Source of the DNA: COE1 sp964387365
GTDB lineage: Bacteria > Bacillota > Clostridia > Lachnospirales > Lachnospiraceae
Reading direction: 5' to 3'
DNA length: 8,982 nt
Assembly (NCBI GenBank): GCA_964387365.1
Contig: CAYLWP010000109.1
Span: forward strand, 1-8,982
Shown: piece after piece, positions 1 to 4,847 of the stretch
How positions within the stretch are numbered: position 1 is the first letter of the stretch
Layout: the number at the start of each line of letters is the position of its first letter
Translations under genes and position numbers: made by a program
Notes under the pieces: generated by a model
What the model was told of the DNA's origin: nothing
The model's input: the letters and a program-made list of their open reading frames with translations, nothing else
Databases searched by the model: none

Positions 1-47
1 TTCGGAACACGAAAAACTTCATGCCAAATACAGGGCCTTGCCCTAAC
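1..47. other. left-edge non-coding segment
   Basis: No credible gene is visible here. A 5-bp hairpin (AGGGC, loop CTT, GCCCT) lies at 32-44, just beyond the U-tract of the fliT-like terminator, and has no U-tract of its own. A leftward ATG at 22 has no properly spaced ribosome binding site, so I do not call a gene from it. The segment could be the edge of an intergenic repeat continuing outside the window, but that cannot be judged from here. Confidence 0.4.
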
Positions 48-84
48 AAAAAAAGACCATTCTCACACATCGTGAAAACGGTCT
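48..84 (-). terminator. rho-independent terminator of the flaG-fliD-fliS-fliT-like operon
   Basis: On the minus strand a 13-bp stem (arms 72-84 and 54-66, two G-U wobbles, 5-nt loop at 67-71) is followed by a run of seven T (48-54, the first being the last base of the stem). It starts 11 nt after the stop codon of the last flagellar gene, so it ends the leftward operon. The plus-strand transcript would lack a U-tract, so I assign it to the minus strand. Confidence 0.9.
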
Positions 85-95
85 CTAATAATCCA

Positions 96-572
96 TTATT
101 TTTTTCTATCCATCAACTGCGGGTCAACCTCGTTAATCTTGCTCATGGACTTATAATACTTGAGTGCTGCTGCATTGGACTTCTTCAGCTGCTTAATCTC
201 GGTACGTTTCATTCGGAATACGTTCTCTACGGCACTTCTGTTGCGCTTCTCCTGCGCCTCGACAGTAACGCCCTTTTCTACTGCTACACGGATAAGCTCC
301 TGCATCTTAAGCACCTTATCACGGTACTTTTCCGGAGCGCTTTGTACCTCATCCTTCACCAGCTCATAGGTCGCGTTAAATCCATCGTCCAGCTTATTAA
401 TCTCATCAATAAGCTTCCCCTTTTCGTCCATGGTCTTATCATACGCTTCCAGGTCCATCGGTTGGTGTGAGGAGATTTCTGCCTGCCTTGTGTTAAGCTC
501 CGTCACCTGCTCCAATACTGCGATTTTCTTTTCAAGGCTTTCAATCATAATCTGTAAATAACCTTCTGTCAT
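96..572 (-). CDS. FliT/FlgN-like flagellar export chaperone (putative)
   Basis: The product is a 158-residue, highly charged, almost wholly helical protein without Cys, signal peptide or membrane segment. Its N-terminal helix starts YLQIMIESLEKKIAVLEQV and leads into long coiled-coil-like stretches rich in Glu and Lys, with a conserved-looking end containing YYKSMSK (about residues 139-145). Placement as the fourth gene after flaG, fliD and fliS is where Bacillus carries fliT, whose product holds the cap protein FliD for export. Small FlgN-type chaperones of clostridia look alike, so FlgN is the alternative name. At 158 residues it is longer than typical FliT. The start is supported by a purine-rich site (GGAAGGGG) about 5 nt upstream. 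It lies 41 bp after fliS and 11 bp before a terminator. The chaperone role is an inference from position and composition; I see no diagnostic motif. Confidence 0.75.
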   Translation of the reverse strand: MTEGYLQIMIESLEKKIAVLEQVTELNTRQAEISSHQPMDLEAYDKTMDEKGKLIDEINKLDDGFNATYELVKDEVQSAPEKYRDKVLKMQELIRVAVEKGVTVEAQEKRNRSAVENVFRMKRTEIKQLKKSNAAALKYYKSMSKINEVDPQLMDRKK

Positions 573-613
573 GCCTTTCCCCTTCCTTATACATGCTGTC
601 TGTTCATTTCCTG

Positions 614-1081
614 TCAGGTTCCTGTTCTTTTCATTGCCGAGGGTGAGTAGCCTGCACTGTTCTGCTGACCACCGGCTACTCTTGCCTGAGCTGCCGGATT
701 GCTCTTATCGGAAGCAACCTTCTTCATAACTTCTTTCCAGTTATCTCTCATGGAACGAAGGTGCTTCACAACCTCCTGCATAATCTCAGAATCCTTTGCG
801 ATATTTGCCTCGTGGCATCGCCTTAACAGATATACATACACCTTTTCAAAATCTTCCCAAATCGGATACTTTTTGTCAAGTGTTTCACGGAAGTTCTGAA
901 TAATTTTTTCCACCTTTACCACATTTTCATGTGCCTTGGAAGGATCCTTATTCTCCATTGCAAGGATTGCAATGTTTCCGAACTTAATTGCCCCTTCATA
1001 TAACATCAAGGTCAGCTCCGCAGGTGACGCCGTCATAATCTTACTATTTTGATACTGTGCATAACCGTTTTGTTTCAGCAT
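614..1081 (-). CDS. fliS: flagellin-specific export chaperone FliS
   Basis: FliS binds the C-terminal end of newly made flagellin in the cytoplasm, keeps it from polymerising and hands it to the export gate. The family signature is at residues 16-31 (TASPAELTLMLYEGA), followed by a helical bundle and the typical HLRSMRDNWKEV helix at residues 107-118. The 155-residue length exceeds the usual 125-135 because of a low-complexity tail (about residues 124-155) rich in Ala, Gly, Ser and Gln, which is probably disordered. The start at 1081 follows a strong site (AGGGAGTGAGGG) a few bases upstream. It lies between fliD (80-bp gap holding a 12-bp hairpin) and the FliT-like gene. Its clients are presumably the two flagellins in this window. 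Confidence 0.95.
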   Translation of the reverse strand: MLKQNGYAQYQNSKIMTASPAELTLMLYEGAIKFGNIAILAMENKDPSKAHENVVKVEKIIQNFRETLDKKYPIWEDFEKVYVYLLRRCHEANIAKDSEIMQEVVKHLRSMRDNWKEVMKKVASDKSNPAAQARVAGGQQNSAGYSPSAMKRTGT

Positions 1082-1116
1082 GCTGTTCCCTCACTCCCTA
1101 TTTTTATTTACGATAG

Positions 1117-1148
1117 CCTTTAGAACCGGACCTTGTCGGTTCTAAAGG
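1117..1148 (-). other. intercistronic 12-bp hairpin between fliD and fliS
   Basis: The arms at 1117-1128 and 1137-1148 are perfectly complementary over 12 bp (CCTTTAGAACCG and its inverse) around an 8-nt loop. No U-tract follows on either strand, so it is not an ordinary terminator. It sits 13 nt downstream of the fliD stop codon and ends about 35 nt before the fliS start. A likely role is a processing site or 3'-end stabiliser separating fliD and fliS mRNA levels. Confidence 0.75.
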
Positions 1149-1161
1149 GCACTAGTTACAG

Positions 1162-2721
1162 TTACATTCCCAGCATCGCTGATACGGTGTTCTGGTTAGA
1201 CTGAAGCTTGGAAAGTGCAACCTCCATCGCCGAGAACTTATCATACCACTTATCCTCGTAGTCGCTCAGTTCCTTTTCTGCATCCTTAATCTTCTGGGTA
1301 TAATCGTCATACTCTTCCTTCAGTTTCTTATCGTCATATACCTTATACATACTGCTGTAATCAGTAGAGCCCATCATCTCATGAAGATTGTCATACATTC
1401 TCTTACACAGTGCTGCAAAGAAGTCTGCCGTTCCCTCCGGATCGGATGCGATAGCAGACTTCAACTTATCTTCTTTATCTGCTGTCTTATCATCATCAGG
1501 ATCACCTGCGATATGATAAGCATTTCTTTCATCCTCTTCTGCTTCGAAGTAACCTAAGGTTTCTATACCAAATTCAAACAAATATCTTGTTTCGCCCTTC
1601 ACTTCAATACCATCTGACATAGAGCTCTTGAGAGCACTCATAATAGAATTCAGTGTATTATCCCTGCGGAGCAGGGAATCCTTAATCTTATTTTCCCAGT
1701 TTTCAATCTGCTCATCAGTCATGCTCTCCTTCTCTTCATCAGAAAGAACGTCATAATCTCTTGCAGAATCTGCGCCATATCTCTTGGCAACTTCATTAAT
1801 AATCTCGTTGTACTCTGTAATAAAATCCTTAATAGTGTCATAAATACCATCATAGTCTGTTGAAGTTACAATAGAAATTTCTTCTGTTGTTACTCCTACC
1901 GCATTAATGGTCAGACCATTTACGGAAAAAGTGTTGGAATCTGATTTGAACGTTGCACCGTTCAACACAATCTCTGCATCCTGCGCTGCAATACGTGTAC
2001 ATGCCGAACCATTATTATAGGTAGCATTTGCATCGATACCTAATGCTTTCAGCGTACTGTCATCCTCTGCGCTAAGAGAAAATTCTTTCTCTAATCCTGT
2101 ACCTGTTGCGCTGATGAAAAATCTCTGATTGTTCTCATCAAAGGATGCATTGACACCCGCTTCTCTGAGCTTATCCGTAAACGTTTTGATTGTCATATCC
2201 TCGGTAATTTCAATCTCTGTTTCCTTCTTCTCTTCACCGGTTCCTACGCTGAGAGTAATCTTCTTACCAACCAGAGTACTGTCAATATCAGACAGCTTAT
2301 CTTCGCTTGTCCAGTCAACTGTCTTAGTAACTACTGTTCCGTCATCCTTTGTCTCAGTTGTGCTCTTACCGGTAAGCTCAGCACCCGTCAGATAACCTGC
2401 CTTGGCAAGCTTATTAATCTTCAGGGTCTGTGTTCCGTTAACAGCCGTTCCACTTGCAACCACCGTAGCTTTCGTCGTATCGGAACTGGTGGTTGATTTC
2501 TTCTGATAGGAACCTGAAAATCTCAAGTCAGACAAAGTACGGCTGTAAAGACTATAAATCTTCTTATTCAAATCCTGCCATACATTCTGCTTCCACTCCA
2601 GTTTGGTCTGCTCGTTTTTTAACGTTGTTACCTTCTGACTCTTAGCCTGTACCAGCTGCGATACAATACTCTCTGTATCGATACCGGAATACATACCCGT
2701 CATTCTTAATAAATCTGACAT
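1162..2721 (-). CDS. fliD: flagellar filament capping protein FliD (hook-associated protein 2)
   Basis: FliD forms the cap at the filament tip and helps flagellin subunits fold into place; it is secreted through the flagellar export apparatus without a cleaved signal peptide. The N-terminal domain (about residues 1-105) carries the family start SGIDTESIVSQLVQAKSQ at residues 12-29. A surface-exposed beta-rich region follows (about 110-245). It includes a Flagellin_IN-like module at 155-207 (ITLSVG, then TIKTFTDKLREAGV, then FFISATGTG). The C-terminal domain (about 245-519) contains the EIVLNGATFKSDSNTFSVNGLTI segment at residues 250-272 and ends in helices closing with KLQSNQNTVSAMLGM, the usual FliD tail. 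One Cys is present at 241. The 519-residue length is normal. The start follows AGGT about 7 nt upstream. Only 19 bp separate it from flaG, which argues for co-transcription. Confidence 0.96.
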   Translation of the reverse strand: MSDLLRMTGMYSGIDTESIVSQLVQAKSQKVTTLKNEQTKLEWKQNVWQDLNKKIYSLYSRTLSDLRFSGSYQKKSTTSSDTTKATVVASGTAVNGTQTLKINKLAKAGYLTGAELTGKSTTETKDDGTVVTKTVDWTSEDKLSDIDSTLVGKKITLSVGTGEEKKETEIEITEDMTIKTFTDKLREAGVNASFDENNQRFFISATGTGLEKEFSLSAEDDSTLKALGIDANATYNNGSACTRIAAQDAEIVLNGATFKSDSNTFSVNGLTINAVGVTTEEISIVTSTDYDGIYDTIKDFITEYNEIINEVAKRYGADSARDYDVLSDEEKESMTDEQIENWENKIKDSLLRRDNTLNSIMSALKSSMSDGIEVKGETRYLFEFGIETLGYFEAEEDERNAYHIAGDPDDDKTADKEDKLKSAIASDPEGTADFFAALCKRMYDNLHEMMGSTDYSSMYKVYDDKKLKEEYDDYTQKIKDAEKELSDYEDKWYDKFSAMEVALSKLQSNQNTVSAMLGM

Positions 2722-2740
2722 AACTCTTACCTATACCTTT

Positions 2741-3136
2741 CTAAAGCTTCTCATCTATGAGAACCCCTGCCAGCTCCATACACTTGGCAATCATGTCAAG
2801 TGTTTTCTCCGGCGGAAATTCCTTGATGACCTCCTGAGTATCCTTGTCGACAAGCTTAATCATAACTCTGTTTGTCGCCTCATGAATACCAAACTTCGCC
2901 TCTGCATTCGGCAGCTGGGCATTCACCTTCTCAATTGCCTTCTTAATCTTGTCATTATCTACAGAAGACGGATCCGCGGATGGATTCTTCTCCGTTACCT
3001 TCTGATTTATATTACTGTTATTACTTGCCTGATATTCTGCTACTCCATCCTTGGACTCTGCACGAACTACCTTCTCTACCTCCGGTTTGACAACGGTCTT
3101 TGCTGCCACCTTCTGCCCCATCGGCTCTACATACAT
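2741..3136 (-). CDS. flaG: FlaG family flagellar protein
   Basis: FlaG proteins are small flagellar proteins found upstream of fliD; in several bacteria their loss lengthens filaments, but their biochemistry is unclear. The C-terminal half carries the family core at residues 91-118, with KLVDKDTQEVIKEFPPEKTL, preceded by a Ser/Asn/Pro-rich, probably disordered N-terminal half (residues 25-60). The product is 131 residues. I place the start at 3136 (MYVEPMGQ). A near-perfect GGAGGTG lies 6 nt upstream, and the reading frame extending to 3205 would begin upstream of the likely transcription start (about 3185). That makes the 23 extra N-terminal residues of the longer frame implausible. It is the first gene of the operon. 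Confidence 0.92.
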   Translation of the reverse strand: MYVEPMGQKVAAKTVVKPEVEKVVRAESKDGVAEYQASNNSNINQKVTEKNPSADPSSVDNDKIKKAIEKVNAQLPNAEAKFGIHEATNRVMIKLVDKDTQEVIKEFPPEKTLDMIAKCMELAGVLIDEKL

Positions 3137-3191
3137 GTGAATCACCTCCATGTTATACATGTATTTAAAATGACACAAAAAATGTGTGGTT

Positions 3192-3220
3192 TCTATAGAA
3201 TTCACTTGTTATATCGTCAA
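3192..3220 (-). promoter_or_regulatory. sigma-A-type promoter of the flaG-fliD-fliS operon
   Basis: The minus strand reads TTGACG (3215-3220), a 17-bp spacer and TATAGA (3192-3197). This predicts transcription from about 3185 and a leader of about 50 nt ending in the flaG ribosome binding site. The leader starts with a weak 5-bp hairpin (arms 3183-3187 and 3173-3177). The -35 box shares two bases with the U-tract of the toxin gene's terminator. No sigma-D (sigma-28) pattern of TAAA plus CCGATA is seen in this gap. Confidence 0.75.
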
Positions 3221-3273
3221 AAAAAGAGGGAAAGTTTATAGATATGGTAAAATATTTTAAACCTTCCCTCTTT
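3219..3273 (-). terminator. rho-independent terminator of the toxin-antitoxin operon
   Basis: On the minus strand a 16-bp stem (arms 3258-3273 and 3223-3238, one G-U wobble) encloses a 19-nt AT-rich loop and runs into seven T (3219-3225, the first three belonging to the stem). It begins directly after the toxin stop codon. The plus strand offers no U-tract. It should insulate the flaG operon from toxin-antitoxin transcription. Confidence 0.88.
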
Positions 3274-3274
3274 G

Positions 3275-3688
3275 CTATTCTGTTATCTCAATAATTGTGA
3301 GCATTTCCCTTGGTGTAACGATATAAGGTTCACTCGGAAAATGCTTAATATTGCCCGTTACAAGAAATGCTTCATCCGTTTTTCTTTGTTCCATTACAAT
3401 CTCATAAAAAACAACATCTTTTTCATCCGGCAGATTAATTTCCAATGCTTCAGCATCTACAAAGATACCTCTTTTTATCAGTCCTTCGATAACAACGCCT
3501 ATTCTTTCTTTATCAAAGTGAAATTTAGGACGACTGAGAACTTCTGTATATTCTTTTAATATATGGTCATTTAATAACGGAATAATATTACCAACAAAAG
3601 CATGTTCCAAAACACACCCGGGAACTGAATTCCATCGCAACATTGCCGAGACCAATACATTCGTATCTATTACTGCATAATATTTCAT
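3275..3688 (-). CDS. PIN-domain toxin, COG1569/PIN_3 type
   Basis: This is probably the RNase toxin of a type II toxin-antitoxin pair; PIN domains cleave RNA with metal ions held by acidic residues. The 137-residue product is a single PIN domain. The first acidic residue is in YAVIDTNVLVSA (D8), followed by E46 in LKEYTEVLSRPKF. Then comes LPDEKDVVFYEI (D88, D91) and the hallmark VTGNIKHFP (110-118). I choose the start at 3688, because MKYYAVIDTN is the usual PIN start and GAGG lies 6 nt upstream. An ATG at 3712 would add eight residues with a weak site and overlap the antitoxin. The gene begins one base after the antitoxin stop, implying coupled translation. The family is clear; RNase activity and target are inferred. 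Confidence 0.88.
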   Translation of the reverse strand: MKYYAVIDTNVLVSAMLRWNSVPGCVLEHAFVGNIIPLLNDHILKEYTEVLSRPKFHFDKERIGVVIEGLIKRGIFVDAEALEINLPDEKDVVFYEIVMEQRKTDEAFLVTGNIKHFPSEPYIVTPREMLTIIEITE

Positions 3689-3689
3689 C

Positions 3690-3983
3690 TTATGCCTCGT
3701 TTCTAGCTGCATTTATCTCTGCATTGATTTCTTCCAATGTCATATCTGAGATGCCTTCACTCTCTGCAATCATGCTCATTTCGCGCATTGCTTTTATTGC
3801 GGCTTCTGCTTTATAGTTATCATTTTTTAATGTCATTTTAAATGGCACACCTTCTTCCTGTACCGAACGCAGCAGAAACATTCTGATAGCAGTTGGCAAA
3901 TCTAAGCCTAATTTCTCATACAGGCTAGTTGCCTCTGCTTTTAACTTATCATCTACTCGCAATTGAATTAATGAACTTGCCAT
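3690..3983 (-). CDS. RelB/DinJ family antitoxin
   Basis: This is the labile partner that neutralises the downstream toxin and represses their shared promoter. Residues 1-45 form a ribbon-helix-helix DNA-binding domain. It has the beta-strand LIQLRVDDKLK, the helix LYEKLGLDLPTAIRMFLLRSV and the family turn EEGVPF at 44-48. Residues 50-97 are a charged helical tail, including MTLEEINAEINAARNE, which would wrap the toxin. The 97-residue length fits the family. The start is fixed by AAGGGAGG about 7 nt upstream. RelB/DinJ proteins usually pair with RelE/YafQ-fold toxins, whereas here the neighbour is a PIN protein. The gene is AT-rich and forms a two-gene cassette with its own promoter, dyad and terminator, consistent with acquisition as a unit. 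Confidence 0.9.
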   Translation of the reverse strand: MASSLIQLRVDDKLKAEATSLYEKLGLDLPTAIRMFLLRSVQEEGVPFKMTLKNDNYKAEAAIKAMREMSMIAESEGISDMTLEEINAEINAARNEA

Positions 3984-3996
3984 AAAAGAACCTCCC

Positions 3997-4018
3997 TTAC
4001 AAATGTATTGTTTTGTAA
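3997..4018. promoter_or_regulatory. likely operator of the toxin-antitoxin module
   Basis: The perfect 7-bp dyad TTACAAA (3997-4003) and TTTGTAA (4012-4018) is separated by 8 bp. It lies between the -10 box and the ribosome binding site of the antitoxin gene, about where transcription starts. Ribbon-helix-helix antitoxins commonly autorepress through such dyads; binding here is inferred. Confidence 0.6.
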
Positions 4019-4022
4019 TTCA

Positions 4023-4051
4023 ATTATATACTATTGTATGCTCTTTTTCAA
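4023..4051 (-). promoter_or_regulatory. sigma-A-type promoter of the toxin-antitoxin operon
   Basis: The minus strand reads TTGAAA (4046-4051), 17 bp, then a perfect TATAAT (4023-4028). Transcription would start near 4016, inside the dyad, giving a leader of about 33 nt. Confidence 0.78.
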
Positions 4052-4096
4052 GTTCTTATACATCTCATTCATGCATCATATTTTACCCAAAAAACA

Positions 4097-4132
4097 TTAC
4101 ATAACTTCATTTTATTTTCCTATGTTATGTAA
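4097..4132. repeat. 9-bp inverted repeat upstream of the flagellin promoter
   Basis: TTACATAAC (4097-4105) and GTTATGTAA (4124-4132) are perfect inverse copies separated by 18 bp, so the half-site centres are 27 bp apart. The right arm ends 8 bp before the flagellin -35 box, a typical place for a regulator. Its outer TTACA/TGTAA pentamers match those of the dyad at 3997-4018. A minus-strand T6 run lies just beyond it, but the AT-rich stem and long loop make a terminator unlikely. Confidence 0.5.
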
Positions 4133-4140
4133 CCAATCCA

Positions 4141-4170
4141 TAGACAAATTGTTTGAATTGGTGCTACAAT
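4141..4170 (+). promoter_or_regulatory. sigma-A-type promoter of the large flagellin gene
   Basis: TAGACA (4141-4146), an 18-bp spacer and TACAAT (4165-4170) each match consensus at five of six positions. The predicted start near 4177 gives a leader of about 100 nt. A perfect TATAAT at 4187-4192 has no suitably placed -35 box. No sigma-D promoter pattern is visible, although flagellins are commonly sigma-D dependent. Confidence 0.6.
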
Positions 4171-4199
4171 TTAATCAATACCATTTTATAATAAGAAAA

Positions 4200-4269
4200 G
4201 GGATTTCATTTTTGGTAAATAAAACGAAAGGGGAAACTAAAACAGGTCTTTGGCCAGTTTCAAGGAGGA
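4200..4269 (+). promoter_or_regulatory. flagellin leader with GGA motifs and hairpin; possible CsrA target
   Basis: The leader carries GGGA (4200-4203), GGGGA (4230-4234) and a ribosome binding site AAGGAGGA (4262-4269) with two overlapping GGA motifs. Just before that site a bulged hairpin can form: AAACT (4234-4238) with AGTTT (4256-4260), and inside it GGTC (4245-4248) with GGCC (4252-4255). In Bacillus subtilis, CsrA represses flagellin translation by binding GGA sites in the hag leader and is released by FliW. The same logic here is an inference. Confidence 0.4.
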
Positions 4270-4277
4270 TAAGAGCC

Positions 4278-4847
4278 ATGATTATTAAACACAACATTTC
4301 AGCAATGAACAACAACAGACAATTAGGAATCGTAAAGGGGGAATTATCAGATTCAACAAAAAAACTTTCTTCAGGATATAAGATTAATTCTGCAAAAGAT
4401 GATGCAGCAGGATTATCCATATCTGAAAAAATGAGAAAACAGATTAGAGGATTGAATCAGGGTGCTGAAAACTTAGAGGACGGCATCAGTTATGTACAGG
4501 TCGCAGATGGTGCCTTAGAAGAAGTGCAGGGAATGCTGCAGCGCATTAATGTTTTGTCCGTACAGGCAGCAAACGGAACCAATTCCGCAAGCGACAGACA
4601 GGCCATTGATAAAGAAGTTCAACAGTTAAAGACAGAGATGCAAAGAGTCTTCAAGACGACAACCTTTAACGAAAAGCAAATCTGGCCGGACGAAAATGTC
4701 AGAGGAGAAGCAATCATCATCGGTACCACGAAGGTTCAGGCTGTTACTATCACTACACCACAAAGACAGTATGTATATATTGATAATGATTCTTATGATA
4801 AGATTGCATACAACGGTATGAGATTTTGGCAAATGAGCAGGGAGTAA
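4278..4847 (+). CDS. flagellin, N-terminal fragment (frame 0)
   Basis: This frame encodes 189 residues. It begins MIIKHNISAMNNNRQLG and continues through KLSSGYKINSAKDDAAGLS (29-47), MRKQIRGL (52-59) and the D1 helix LQRINVLSVQAANGTNSAS (87-105). These are the D0/D1 segments of bacterial flagellin that form the filament core and follow the secretion signal. The start at 4278 has AAGGAGG 9 nt upstream; the frame is open further upstream to 4008, but that part overlaps promoters and is not flagellin-like. After residue 183 it turns into a short out-of-frame tail (WQMSRE). If translated as is, the product lacks the C-terminal FliS-binding and polymerisation helices, so it should not build a filament. 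Confidence 0.85.
   Translation: MIIKHNISAMNNNRQLGIVKGELSDSTKKLSSGYKINSAKDDAAGLSISEKMRKQIRGLNQGAENLEDGISYVQVADGALEEVQGMLQRINVLSVQAANGTNSASDRQAIDKEVQQLKTEMQRVFKTTTFNEKQIWPDENVRGEAIIIGTTKVQAVTITTPQRQYVYIDNDSYDKIAYNGMRFWQMSRE

Noticed and set aside
20..470. Rightward reading frames across the leftward fliT-like, fliS and fliD genes
   Set aside because: They are antisense shadows without ribosome binding sites or recognisable domains, lying over well-supported genes.
3137..3205. Longer flaG start at 3205
   Set aside because: It would lie upstream of the predicted transcription start (about 3185); the start at 3136 has a near-perfect ribosome binding site.
4091..4132. Minus-strand terminator formed by the 9-bp dyad and the following T6
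   Set aside because: The stem is nearly all A-T with an 18-nt loop, and no minus-strand gene ends there. A regulator site is more plausible.
4008..4277. Upstream extension of the flagellin reading frame starting at 4008
   Set aside because: It overlaps two promoters and dyads, has no ribosome binding site, and its Cys/Phe/Tyr-rich product is unlike flagellin. The canonical start at 4278 has AAGGAGG.
4815..4832. Programmed -1 ribosomal frameshift joining the two flagellin frames
   Set aside because: Slippage at TTT TGG would re-pair poorly (TTT to ATT in the P site) and I see no clear stimulatory structure after it. Loss of one T from a T run explains the sequence more simply.
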